From the NCBI GenBank assembly GCA_964631605.1, contig CAZVYG010000072.1, positions 1 through 27,327 on the forward strand: a DNA stretch of 27,327 bases. The letters run 5' to 3'. Source of the DNA: JARKQH01 sp964631605 (lineage in GTDB: Bacteria; Verrucomicrobiota; Verrucomicrobiia; Limisphaerales; UBA8199). Of the stretch, positions 1 through 7,848 are shown piece after piece (the stretch's first letter is position 1; every line of letters starts with the position of its first letter). A model generated the notes under the pieces. That model was not told where the DNA came from. It searched no databases and saw only the letters and a list, made by a program, of their open reading frames with translations. The translations under genes were made by a program, and so were the position numbers.

Positions 1-684
1 CCGCGTGCCTTTGCGGATCACCATTCGCGCCCCAACCCGGGCGCCGAGAAGCTGTCCCAACCCCATGACCAGCCCGGCCACGAACAGCACTTTTCCCGCC
101 GCCAGAAACAGCGCCAGAGAACTGAGGTTGCTGGCGAAATTCATAAATTTGGTGTAGCCGGTGGCGCGGGTAAGGTTGAACCCGAGACCCAGCACGAACG
201 CCATCGTCCAAAAGGTTCCGGTGCCCGGTCCGAAAAAACCGTCGTAAAAGCCAATCCCCAGGCCGAAGAGAAAATCGAACGCCGCCCGCGGCATGCGCGG
301 ATGAAGGTCCGCGTGGCCCAGTTGCGGCCGGACCAGGAAACAGACCGCCACCCCGATCAGCAGCAGGGGAATCACCCGGCGCAGGAAGGCCGGGTCCAGT
401 TGTTGCACCGCCAGCGCGCCCGCCGCCGCTCCGACCAGCGACAAGGCGAAACCCCGGGCGCAGTCGCGCCAATCCACCGTCCCGGCAGCCGCGTAATGCC
501 AGGCCGCGCTCCCTGAGCCGAACGTCGCCTGAAGTTTGTTGGTTCCCAGTGCCTCCTGCGGGCCGAGTCCAAAGCTCAGCAGCACCGGCAGCGTGATCAA
601 GCCGCCGCCGCCCGCAATCGAATCCACAAAACCCGCGGCGAAGGCCGTCGCAAACAGGAGCGGCAGGTGCCAGAGTTCAATCAT
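1..684 (-). CDS. TauE/SafE family sulfite exporter-like membrane protein (3' end cut by window edge)
   Basis: Reading from an ATG at 684 leftward gives 228 codons that are open to the window edge, so the last 20-30 residues are missing. The protein is a hydrophobic, multi-helix permease. It shows the two internal-repeat signatures of the TauE/SafE (YfcA-like) family: an N-terminal GFVDSIAGGGGLITLPVL motif at about residues 16-33, and the matching YDGFFGPGTGTFW motif at about 147-159. Family members are thought to export sulfite, sulfoacetate or related organosulfur anions across the inner membrane, but substrates are rarely proven. It starts 27 bases after the GH9 gene ends and is likely the third gene of that minus-strand run. 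A weak GGGAA lies just upstream of the ATG. Family assignment is firm; substrate is unknown. Confidence 0.88.
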   Translation of the reverse strand, partial: MIELWHLPLLFATAFAAGFVDSIAGGGGLITLPVLLSFGLGPQEALGTNKLQATFGSGSAAWHYAAAGTVDWRDCARGFALSLVGAAAGALAVQQLDPAFLRRVIPLLLIGVAVCFLVRPQLGHADLHPRMPRAAFDFLFGLGIGFYDGFFGPGTGTFWTMAFVLGLGFNLTRATGYTKFMNFASNLSSLALFLAAGKVLFVAGLVMGLGQLLGARVGARMVIRKGTR

Positions 685-711
685 CAATTCCCGGGAAAAG
701 GCCGCGCCGGT

Positions 712-2556
712 TTAGTGCCCCTGACTGCACAGCACCCAAAGCAGGATGGCCGAGGCCGTCCCGTCCATGGTGGGCTCATTGCTCGAGTAATCCTGCGCGT
801 CATCGTGATAAACCGCCGGCCCCTGGAAAGCGGCCAGTGGGTCGGGTTCGGTGATGCTGACCCCCCTGAGCGATTTGAAAATGCGCTCGTAAACCGGGCC
901 GTCCACCAACCCGCCGCGGACCATGCGTCCGGTGATTCCCATGGTCATCAGGTGCGGATTCCTCGGGAACACCGTGCCGATGCCGGTGAACATGGTGTAA
1001 CCCCACGAGTTGCGGCCCAGGAGCCAGTCGCGTTGTTGCTCTGCAAAGGGGCGGTAACCGCTGTCGCCGGTCATCAACTCGTAAAGCAGGCACTGGGTGG
1101 CCAGCGCCACCGTAAGGTTGTTCGAGCACCAGATGAATGGCACGCCGACGCCATACGGGTTTTTCCGCCCGGCCTCGAGGCACTTTTCAATCCCTTCCCG
1201 GTAGTAGCCGGCAAGGATGAGCTTGAACCGGCGGTCCACCAGGTCGTAAAGCCGGAAGTGCCCGATGTTCATGAAGGGATAGTACTGGTAATGCCTGGTT
1301 TGTTCCTGCCCCATCCAGCTTTCAGAGCCGGCCAGTTGGGCATAACGTTTGGCGTCGGAGAGATAACGTTTTTCCCCCGTGGCGCGGTAAAGCTCGGCGG
1401 CGCCCCATTCCATGTCGTCGGCCCAGGTGGTTTCCTCGTAGCGATAGGGGGCTCTGTACGAATTGCCTTGTTGGACGCCCTCCTTGACCCGGCCCAGTTC
1501 ATACACTTCCTTGCCGGCTTGGAGGCACCGCTCGGCAAAGGGACGGTGCCGGGGGTCGTCTTTCCAAATCTGGTAAGCGAGGGCCATGGCGGCGGCATAG
1601 CGGCCGGCCAGGTTCGCGACGCCTGTCGAGTCGCTCTTGTATTGCTGAAGTCCCTGGGGTTGGCCGTCGGCGAAATACACCACGCGGTAGCTCCCCTTGC
1701 CCCAGCCGTAGTCGGCGATCTCATTCTGCGGGAGGCGGGGGGCGATGTGATCGCGGTCGTCGGCTACCTGGTGATAAAGTTGGTCGGGGGTGGGGTGCAG
1801 TCTCAGCATCCATTCCAGACCCCACCGGGATTCGTCGAGGATATCGGGAATCCCATTGGTGCCGGCCTGGCCAAGATCGTTGACCCGGTCCTGAACGTGG
1901 TCAGGCCCCCGGATGGCGCCCTTGCCCATGCGCGGCTTGGGGCCCAGTTCGTAGGCCAGGAGCATTTGCGCGGTGGCGTTTCCCGAAGTCAAAAGATACT
2001 TTAAGAGGTCAGCCGCATCGTGCCACCCGCCCCGAACATCCAAATAGGTGCCGTTGGTCAGCGGACCAAACGCCGTCCGGCCGTCGTAGGGGTGACACAC
2101 CGCCTCGAGCCAGGGGTTGTAGCCGCAGCGCTGCTGCCTCATGAACTCCAGCAGTTGACCGGGCAGCTCCAGATAAGGACCGGTGCCGATTTGAATCGCC
2201 AGTGAGCGAGCCTCTCCCAGCCGCAGCACGTAACGTCCCGGCGTGCGCACTGCCGAGAAATCCAACTCGGCGTGATGCTCGAATTGGCCCCAGGTCGCAT
2301 CCCGGATCAGCCTGGTTTTGCCCTGGTGGAACACCAGCCTTTCGTTTCTTTCCGCAACCAACCGGAACTCCTCGGGCAGGGGCGCACGCGAAAACGCCAG
2401 GGCCACTTTGGCCTCATTGAGATGGTACCCGACCTGGTTGGCGCGAATGAAGATGTCCGCCGCCCAAGCGCTGGCGGGCAGCAGTCCGCAAATCAAGCAA
2501 AGCAAACAGAGGCGCGCCAGGGCGCGGCGGGGAATTCGAGCTTTATTTATTTTCAT
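712..2556 (-). CDS. Secreted glycoside hydrolase family 9 (cellulase-like) with N-terminal Ig-like domain
   Basis: The protein has 614 residues. Residues 1-32 form a signal peptide (Arg-rich start, hydrophobic core, AWAAD end). Residues 33-125 match the cellulase N-terminal Ig-like domain, including IRANQVGYHLNEAKVA. The GH9 (alpha/alpha)6 barrel follows. GGWHDAAD at 176-183 carries the two catalytic-base aspartates (D180, D183); most endoglucanases have DAGD here. NGIPDILDESRWGLEWML and WCSNNL are further family motifs, and DYSSNEPTMDGTAS near the C-terminus holds the catalytic acid E594. GH9 enzymes hydrolyse beta-1,4-glucans, but the HDAAD/WCSNNL form resembles, from memory, the Bacteroidota-type branch, whose substrates vary. 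Its ATG overlaps the stop of the upstream NodB gene (ATGA), and there is no Shine-Dalgarno site, so translation is probably coupled. It acts in the periplasm or outside the cell. Confidence 0.93.
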   Translation of the reverse strand: MKINKARIPRRALARLCLLCLICGLLPASAWAADIFIRANQVGYHLNEAKVALAFSRAPLPEEFRLVAERNERLVFHQGKTRLIRDATWGQFEHHAELDFSAVRTPGRYVLRLGEARSLAIQIGTGPYLELPGQLLEFMRQQRCGYNPWLEAVCHPYDGRTAFGPLTNGTYLDVRGGWHDAADLLKYLLTSGNATAQMLLAYELGPKPRMGKGAIRGPDHVQDRVNDLGQAGTNGIPDILDESRWGLEWMLRLHPTPDQLYHQVADDRDHIAPRLPQNEIADYGWGKGSYRVVYFADGQPQGLQQYKSDSTGVANLAGRYAAAMALAYQIWKDDPRHRPFAERCLQAGKEVYELGRVKEGVQQGNSYRAPYRYEETTWADDMEWGAAELYRATGEKRYLSDAKRYAQLAGSESWMGQEQTRHYQYYPFMNIGHFRLYDLVDRRFKLILAGYYREGIEKCLEAGRKNPYGVGVPFIWCSNNLTVALATQCLLYELMTGDSGYRPFAEQQRDWLLGRNSWGYTMFTGIGTVFPRNPHLMTMGITGRMVRGGLVDGPVYERIFKSLRGVSITEPDPLAAFQGPAVYHDDAQDYSSNEPTMDGTASAILLWVLCSQGH

Positions 2557-4541
2557 TTGGTTTGCGCGGCCATCGAGCCGGAAGTTTGACTCCCATCCAG
2601 CAATTCGTCCACCCGGACAAACTCATACCCTTTCCCGGCAAGAACGTCCAACAACTCGCCAAAGCGCGCGTGGAACTTGTCCTGCCGCTCCGGTCCGGCG
2701 CCAAGGTGCAGCAGCAACAGAAACCCATTCAAGCCGTGCGGGTCCTGCGCTTCCCGGGTGAGGATGCTTTCGTAAATGGCTTGGGAAGAGACGAAATTCC
2801 TGTCCGCTTCGCCGGTGTAGTCGGCATTCGATCGAGTCCCTGGAGTGAAGTTGATCAGCGTCATCCCTATTTCACGGGTCCAGAGGGCGATCTCCTCGTT
2901 GTAATGCTCGTACGGCGGCAGAAAAAACCGGCTCTCTTCTACGTCAGGCGGCAACGGCTCGAAGGCTGCCGGCGGGGCAGGGGGGGCGTCGGCGGTGTCG
3001 GGCGGGGGCAAGCCGTAGCGGCGGGCGATAATGTCCATAAACTCACTGGACCTGAAAAAGTGGGACTGGATTTTGGCTTGATTTTCCTGAAGGTCCGCAA
3101 GGAACTGCTGGCGCGTCACCCGAAGCCGCGGCGGATGGTCCCAGGAACAATAAAGCAGATGCTTGTCCGAATGCGGCCCAAGGTAATGCCCGGCCTTGAT
3201 GATGTGTTGGACCAAAGGCGCGTGTTTTGACTGGTTGAGAAAATCGCCGGTGAGAAAGAACGAAGCCCGCGCATGATGCCCATCGAGGGCCTGCAGGATC
3301 ACCCTTCCGCCCTCCGCATATTCGTGACCGGTAAACACCAGGGCGATGCGTTTCCGATCCGTTGGGCCGCGGATAATCGCCCCCCGGCGGGTTTCGAACG
3401 GCAGTTGGGCGATGAAACTTTCCGCCGTGCGGCGCACCTGGCCCTCTGCTTCTCGCGCAACGAAGGCGAGGCCGGGAAGCCCCTCAATCCCATAGCCCGC
3501 GAGGTTGGTCAGCACCAGCAGTTGGTCGGGCGGGTTCAGGCGCGTGACCAGCCGGGCCAGCGAGGGCACGGCGCGCGCGCTTTCCCGGGCCTGATGGATG
3601 GCAGACGCCATCCCGATCGCTTGCAGATTGTAAAGGCACGTCAGGCGCCGGAATCTGGAACCCTCGGGCGGCTCGGCTGGCGCGTTAATCGCCTGCTGAA
3701 AAGTGTCGTTCAGGGCCGCCAGAATCGCGATGCGAACCTGGCGTTGCGGCTGGGTCAGGCCCTGGACCAGGGTGGGGAGGCCGTTGGAACCAAGCAGCGC
3801 AAGCGCCGAGGCAGCCTGCATGCAGTGGTTGGAATCGGCCAGGCGCTCGCCGAGCAACGGCAACAGCCGAGCGGGCGTTGGGTCCACCCTGGCGAGGACC
3901 TGCAAAGCCACCCCCGACGACGCGCTGGCGCCGCGCGCGAGCGCTTCCACGTATGGCACGGCGGGAGCTGCGGCTGGCCCCAGCTCGCCCAGGGCATACA
4001 ACGACGAGGTTTGCACCGCCGGACTGGGATTGGTCAGTCCCTGAAGGAAACAAGGCAGCGCGAGGGGACCCATGGCCTCCAGACAGGGCGCCACCCGGCT
4101 GCAGGTGGACTCCTGTTGATAGAGGACACCAAGCTGGGGCAGGGCCGGGGCGGCATTGGTCCCCACCATTTGAAGGCCATACGCCGCCAGCTCCGGCCAA
4201 TTCGGTTGATGCCGCAGCGGAATGCGGACCAGGCTCTGCTTGTCGTTGAACCATCGGATTCGTTCGCGGAGCCAGGACTCGCCCTCGGGGCTGCTGACCA
4301 GTCGGAGCAGTTGGGGCAGCCCGTTGCTGCCCATCGCCGTCAAGGCGTTGGAGACGGCCGCCAACCTTTGGGCCGGCGACAATTCCACCTCGTCCCGGGA
4401 GACGCCGTCCAGTACGACCAGCCATTGCGAAAGGTTCTTTCCCTGGTAAGCAGGTTCGCGGCTCCGCCAGGCCCGAAAAGCCCACCCGGCCAGCAGAATG
4501 GCCACGCACGCCACAAGCCAAACTCGCCGACGCTGTGTCAT
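2553..4541 (-). CDS. Membrane-anchored HEAT-repeat protein with C-terminal NodB-type polysaccharide deacetylase domain
   Basis: I choose the ATG at 4541 (662 residues): it has GGGAG upstream and is followed at once by RRR and a membrane segment at residues 7-23. The frame also opens upstream to a TTG at 4601. Residues about 40-380 hold five or more HEAT-like helical repeats with the recurring pattern ALxxxGxxxLPxLL. The last third is a NodB fold: FTGHEYAEGG at 403-412 stands where TFDDG is expected, HSDKH at 457-461 is an intact metal-binding HxxxH motif, followed by LPPYEHY and LLLLHLG. NodB enzymes remove N- or O-acetyl groups from glycans. The first Asp pair is not conserved, so activity is uncertain. 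The gene is coupled by an ATGA overlap to the GH9 gene, which suggests both process the same glycan outside the cytoplasm. Confidence 0.85.
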   Translation of the reverse strand: MTQRRRVWLVACVAILLAGWAFRAWRSREPAYQGKNLSQWLVVLDGVSRDEVELSPAQRLAAVSNALTAMGSNGLPQLLRLVSSPEGESWLRERIRWFNDKQSLVRIPLRHQPNWPELAAYGLQMVGTNAAPALPQLGVLYQQESTCSRVAPCLEAMGPLALPCFLQGLTNPSPAVQTSSLYALGELGPAAAPAVPYVEALARGASASSGVALQVLARVDPTPARLLPLLGERLADSNHCMQAASALALLGSNGLPTLVQGLTQPQRQVRIAILAALNDTFQQAINAPAEPPEGSRFRRLTCLYNLQAIGMASAIHQARESARAVPSLARLVTRLNPPDQLLVLTNLAGYGIEGLPGLAFVAREAEGQVRRTAESFIAQLPFETRRGAIIRGPTDRKRIALVFTGHEYAEGGRVILQALDGHHARASFFLTGDFLNQSKHAPLVQHIIKAGHYLGPHSDKHLLYCSWDHPPRLRVTRQQFLADLQENQAKIQSHFFRSSEFMDIIARRYGLPPPDTADAPPAPPAAFEPLPPDVEESRFFLPPYEHYNEEIALWTREIGMTLINFTPGTRSNADYTGEADRNFVSSQAIYESILTREAQDPHGLNGFLLLLHLGAGPERQDKFHARFGELLDVLAGKGYEFVRVDELLDGSQTSGSMAAQTK

Positions 4542-4585
4542 CGCTCGGAATTCTCCCGGTTTGCGCCCCAGCGGCGAGCAAATTC

Positions 4586-4613
4586 TTGTCATCTCACCCA
4601 AGTTGCATAAATT
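4586..4613 (+). promoter_or_regulatory. Candidate sigma70-type promoter of the 4620 gene
   Basis: TTGTCA (4586-4591), a 16-base spacer and TAAATT (4608-4613). Six bases separate the -10 box from the ATG at 4620, which places the expected transcription start on the A of the start codon. It lies in the 78-base divergent gap between the NodB and 4620 genes. Confidence 0.4.
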
Positions 4614-4619
4614 TGCACT

Positions 4620-5249
4620 ATGGTAATTCCGCGATGGCGGCCGGTGGTCTTATCCTTGCTGGCGATCCTGTTGATCTGGGTCGTCGCGATGATGGGCTAC
4701 TCCCTTGCGCGAAACACCCGGATGACCGCCGAAAAGGTCAAGTCCTATGTCGAATCCGTGGATTTAAGCAAGCTGTCCCCGGAACAGCGGGCAAAAGCCA
4801 TCAAGGCCCTGGCCGACAAACTCAATGCGCTGCCCCTGGAGGAGCGCCGCCGGGCGCGTTTCGAGCGGGCGGCATGGGATTGGTTCGAGAAAATGACCGA
4901 GGAGGAAAAAAGCCAGTTTGTCGAGATGACCATGCCCACTGGGTTCAAACAGATGCTGACAGCCTTCGAACAATTGCCGGAGGACAAGCGCAAGCGCGCG
5001 ATTGACGATTCCCTCCGACGGTTGCGCGAAGCCCAGTCCCGCCTCCAGGCCGGCGCCGCTTTGCTCGATCCTCGCATGGGCACCAACCTGCCGCCGCCCA
5101 TCAGCCCCGAACTGGAGGCCCGCATCCGCACCATCGGCCTCAAAGCCTTTTACAGCCAAAGTTCCGCCCAGACCAAAGCTGAGCTGGCGCCGGTGCTGGA
5201 GGAGCTCCAGCGCGTCATGGAAAGCGGGCGGCCATTCCGGGGCCGCTAG
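4620..5249 (+). CDS. Hypothetical single-pass membrane protein with charged helical domain
   Basis: I do not recognise this 209-residue protein. Residues 7-28 form one hydrophobic membrane segment after a short positive start (VIPRWRP), so it is probably anchored in the inner membrane with the rest outside. The remainder is strongly helical and charged, with repeated LSPEQRAKAIKAL, LPLEERRRARFE and LPEDKRKRAIDD segments, each of the form L-S/P-P-E-x-R/K, at roughly 50-residue spacing. These look like three related helical hairpins. The C-terminal third contains a PPPISPELEARI segment. There is no Shine-Dalgarno site before the ATG. The next gene starts 21 bases downstream and the following two are nearly fused, so it likely heads a four-gene operon with the prepilin-like and ABC transporter genes. 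Confidence 0.75.
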   Translation: MVIPRWRPVVLSLLAILLIWVVAMMGYSLARNTRMTAEKVKSYVESVDLSKLSPEQRAKAIKALADKLNALPLEERRRARFERAAWDWFEKMTEEEKSQFVEMTMPTGFKQMLTAFEQLPEDKRKRAIDDSLRRLREAQSRLQAGAALLDPRMGTNLPPPISPELEARIRTIGLKAFYSQSSAQTKAELAPVLEELQRVMESGRPFRGR

Positions 5250-5270
5250 GAGGGCTGCTTCCTTTGCTCG

Positions 5271-5864
5271 ATGAAGCCCCGCGCCCCAGATTGCCACTCG
5301 ACTCACCGGCGGTCCCGCTCCCTCCGCCGGCGGGTGGCCTTCACCCTCATCGAGTTGTTGGTGGTGATTTCGATCCTGTCCGTGCTCATGGCGCTGCTCC
5401 TGCCCGCCCTGGCTCGGGCCAGGGAGGCCGGCCGGGCCACCGCCTGCCTAAGCAACCTCCGGCAGGCCGGCATCGCCATTCAGCTTTATGTGCAGGACAA
5501 CAACAACCGCCTCCCGTTCATGCGCGACCGCTCCCTGACCACCAGTAACGATCTGCCCGGCCCGGACGTCGTCTTGTCCAATTATCTCGGAAACGTCCGC
5601 GTCCTGCGCTGCCCCTCGGACAACAAGCAGCTCTTTGAAACCACGGGGTCGAGCTACTCCTGGAACAGCCTCCTCAACGGCCAGAACGCCGACCATTTAC
5701 GGGTTCTGAGCCTCGAATTTCAGCCGCACCAGGTCCCGCTCATGTTCGACAAGGAGTCGTTTCACATCGCGCGCGGCGAGGGCAAGGCGCAAAATTTCCT
5801 TTACGCCGATGGCCACATCCGCAACCTCCTGGCCATCGAGGGTTCCATCCGCCGCCCCCAGTGA
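5271..5864 (+). CDS. Prepilin-like protein with type IV pilin N-terminal methylation motif
   Basis: The protein has 197 residues. After a basic leader (RRSRSLRRRVA, to residue 23) comes FTLIELLVVISILSVLMALL, the class III signal and helix of type IV prepilins and type II secretion pseudopilins, with the conserved Glu five residues after the cleavage site. The residue before the cleavage site is Ala, not the usual Gly, which prepilin peptidases may still accept. The globular part has CLSNLRQAGIAIQLY and ends with FLYADGHIRNLL, a pattern typical of the large PVC-group (Planctomycetes-Verrucomicrobia) pseudopilin-like family. Function in most members is unknown; it could be a minor pseudopilin or a surface protein. 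An AGGAGGG sits 16 bases before the ATG, rather far. Its stop codon overlaps the GTG start of the ABC ATPase. Confidence 0.88.
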   Translation: MKPRAPDCHSTHRRSRSLRRRVAFTLIELLVVISILSVLMALLLPALARAREAGRATACLSNLRQAGIAIQLYVQDNNNRLPFMRDRSLTTSNDLPGPDVVLSNYLGNVRVLRCPSDNKQLFETTGSSYSWNSLLNGQNADHLRVLSLEFQPHQVPLMFDKESFHIARGEGKAQNFLYADGHIRNLLAIEGSIRRPQ

Positions 5865-6787
5865 TTCATCTCGTCCACATCTCCAAGCGGTTTGGCCCAC
5901 GCCTCGCGGTCGAGGACCTCAGCCTCCACGTGCCCCGGGGCGAAATCTACGGCCTGCTCGGGCATAATGGCGCGGGCAAAAGCACCGCCATCGGCATGAT
6001 GCTCGGGCAGGTCTGGCCAACCGCCGGCCAGGTCCGAATCTGCGGACACGATGTCACCCGCGACCGCGGCCGGGCCTTGAGCAAAGTCGGGGCGATTTTC
6101 GAAAGCCCCGCTTTCTATGACTATCTCAGTGGCTGGCGAAACCTCGAGATTCTGAGCTCCTACACCGCACCCACCCCGGCGCGGCGAATTCGCGAGATCA
6201 TCCAATGGGTGGGGCTCAGCGGGCGGGAACACTCGAAGGTCAGAACCTATTCGCACGGCATGCGGGCCCGCCTGGCGCTGGCGCAGACGCTGCTGCCGCA
6301 GCCGGAACTGCTCATCCTGGACGAGCCCAGCGACGGACTGGACCCGGAAGGCATCCACGAAATGCGCCAGACCATCCTGCGCCTGCATCGCGAAATGGGC
6401 CTCACGATCCTGCTTTCCTCCCATTTCTTAAACGAGGTCGAGCAGCTTTGCAGCCGCATCGCCGTCCTAAGCAAGGGCAAAAAGGTGTTTGAAGGCTCTC
6501 TGGCCGAAACCCGACGCTGCGAAAGGCGGGTCCGTTTGCAAACCCGGGATTTTTCGCGCGCAACCCGGGAGTTGACAGCGGCCGGGCTGATTCGCGAGGC
6601 CGCGCCGGAACCAGGCTTGCTGGTGCTCCAGGACGGCGTCGAAACGCACCAGGTGGCGCGGTTTCTGGTCGAACGCGGATTCCCACTGGATGGCCTCGCG
6701 CCGGAAGAGAGAACGCTCGAGGATTTTTACTTGTCCTTGATGGAGACCGAGCGGGGCGGCGCGCCGCCCGCCCGGCCGGCCAATTGA
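5861..6787 (+). CDS. ABC transporter ATP-binding protein (BcrA/drug-export type)
   Basis: The protein has 308 residues and all nucleotide-binding motifs: Walker A GHNGAGKST (34-42), Walker B LLILDEP (150-156) and H-loop His188. The signature motif reads YSHGMRARLALA (130-141) in place of LSGGQ, and the Q-loop position is Glu (IFESPAFY, 79-86); both variations are usual for the BcrA-like export group. An extra C-terminal domain of about 80 residues follows, as in drug and natural-product exporters. The start is a GTG whose last base overlaps the stop of the prepilin-like gene (GTGA), with no Shine-Dalgarno site, so coupling is likely. It works with the ABC-2 permease starting 3 bases after its stop. 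Substrate cannot be told from sequence. Confidence 0.93.
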   Translation: MIHLVHISKRFGPRLAVEDLSLHVPRGEIYGLLGHNGAGKSTAIGMMLGQVWPTAGQVRICGHDVTRDRGRALSKVGAIFESPAFYDYLSGWRNLEILSSYTAPTPARRIREIIQWVGLSGREHSKVRTYSHGMRARLALAQTLLPQPELLILDEPSDGLDPEGIHEMRQTILRLHREMGLTILLSSHFLNEVEQLCSRIAVLSKGKKVFEGSLAETRRCERRVRLQTRDFSRATRELTAAGLIREAAPEPGLLVLQDGVETHQVARFLVERGFPLDGLAPEERTLEDFYLSLMETERGGAPPARPAN

Positions 6788-6790
6788 GTC

Positions 6791-7627
6791 ATGCTTTACC
6801 ACCCCCTCCGCAACGAACTCTGGAAGCTCTTTGGCAAGAAGCGCACCTACATCGGTTTTGGCGCCTTCCTGCTCGGCCAAAACGCCATGCTGCTGGCCTT
6901 TCGCTTCACCCGCTGGCAGGAGCACATGGAACGGTTGTTGAGCGGAAACGGGTACCTGGCCGAGGAGTACGTGTCGGCGCTCACGGTCGCCGTCGTCATG
7001 CTCATCCCCCAAGTCATCCTCCTGATGCCCCTCTATGCCGCCTTGGTGGGCGGTGATCTGGTGGCCAAGGAGGCCGAGGACGGCACCCTGCGGATGATCC
7101 TGGCGCGGCCGATCTCGCGGTTTCGCCTCCTGCTGGCCAAGTGGGTGGCGGGGATCATTTTTTCGGCGGCCCTGGTCCTGGTCCTGGGCCTCACCGCTGT
7201 GCTCTTCGCCCGAATCTGGTTTCCGTGGCGGGGAATGTTTGTGTTTGCGCCGGGCATGGTCTTCAACGTCTTTTCACCAGGCGAGGGCTTGAAGCTCTAC
7301 ATCTGGTCGCACCTGCTCATGACGCTCAACGCAAGCTCGATCCTCGGCCTGGCCTTCATGTTCTCCTGCTTCAACATGAAACCTGCCGCCGCGACCATCC
7401 TGGCCCTGTCTTACCTCTTTGTAAACCTGGTCGTCGAGGGCATCCCCTTTTTCGAAGCCTACCACGAATGGCTCCTCCCCTACCATTTCCGCTGCTGGCT
7501 CCTGGTCTATGCCGACCCCACACCCTGGGACCGGATTATCGGGTCGGTCGTGGTTCTGTTGGCGGCCAATCTCACCGCTTTTCTCATCGGACAAGCGGCC
7601 TTCCAGGCGCGCGACATCAAGTCATAA
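6791..7627 (+). CDS. ABC-2 type transporter permease
   Basis: The protein has 278 residues with about six hydrophobic segments: near residues 20-37, 65-90, 115-140, 175-195, 200-220 and 250-270. The first cytoplasmic loop carries KEAEDGTLRMILARPISR, the hallmark of ABC-2 permeases such as those in multidrug, Nos and Gld-type exporters, where it contacts the ATPase. A periplasmic-looking loop lies between segments 3 and 4. It begins 3 bases after the ATPase gene and forms its membrane partner, probably as a homodimer since no second permease follows. No Shine-Dalgarno site is visible, in keeping with coupling to the upstream gene. It is the last gene of the run; a weak hairpin lies 70 bases downstream. 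Confidence 0.92.
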   Translation: MLYHPLRNELWKLFGKKRTYIGFGAFLLGQNAMLLAFRFTRWQEHMERLLSGNGYLAEEYVSALTVAVVMLIPQVILLMPLYAALVGGDLVAKEAEDGTLRMILARPISRFRLLLAKWVAGIIFSAALVLVLGLTAVLFARIWFPWRGMFVFAPGMVFNVFSPGEGLKLYIWSHLLMTLNASSILGLAFMFSCFNMKPAAATILALSYLFVNLVVEGIPFFEAYHEWLLPYHFRCWLLVYADPTPWDRIIGSVVVLLAANLTAFLIGQAAFQARDIKS

Positions 7628-7698
7628 AGTCGCGGGTTTGATCGGCCATGGGGCAGGGGGCCTGCATCCAAAGCGGGGCGCCTTGGGCCAAGGACTGC

Positions 7699-7721
7699 GA
7701 AGCCCAACTTAATGGGTTTTC
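7699..7721 (+). terminator. Weak candidate terminator after ABC transporter operon
   Basis: GAAGCCCA and TGGGTTTT can pair (with G-T pairs) around the loop ACTTAA, and the 3' arm is itself T-rich. It lies between the permease gene and the gyrB promoter. The stem is short, so this is tentative. Confidence 0.35.
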
Positions 7722-7779
7722 AACGCGTTCCGACCCCTAGGGATTGTGTTTTTGGGGGAAATAAGAGCCGAAATAATAT

Positions 7780-7808
7780 TTGTGTTAAGAAGCGGCTTTT
7801 CCTACAAT
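7780..7808 (+). promoter_or_regulatory. Sigma70-type promoter of gyrB-gyrA
   Basis: TTGTGT (7780-7785), exactly 17 bases, TACAAT (7803-7808). The expected start near 7815 gives a leader of about 34 bases holding the AAAGGGG ribosome site. The AT-rich block just upstream (7760-7780) could act as an UP element. gyr promoters are often supercoiling-sensitive; nothing here proves that. Confidence 0.6.
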
Positions 7809-7832
7809 TTCCTGTCGTGATACGGCACCCTC

Positions 7833-7840
7833 GAAAGGGG
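7833..7840 (+). promoter_or_regulatory. Ribosome binding site deciding the gyrB start
   Basis: GAAAGGGG lies 8 bases before GTG 7849 but 17 bases before the in-frame ATG at 7858, which favours the GTG as the true start. Confidence 0.6.
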
Positions 7841-7848
7841 TTGTCCGA

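Noticed and set aside
667..2004. 445-codon plus-strand frame across the GH9 gene
   Set aside because: The minus-strand GH9 frame has a signal peptide and all catalytic motifs; the plus frame has none.
3273..4610. 445-codon plus-strand frame across the NodB/HEAT gene
   Set aside because: Shadow of the minus-strand gene; its translation is rich in Arg, Gln and His without any domain.
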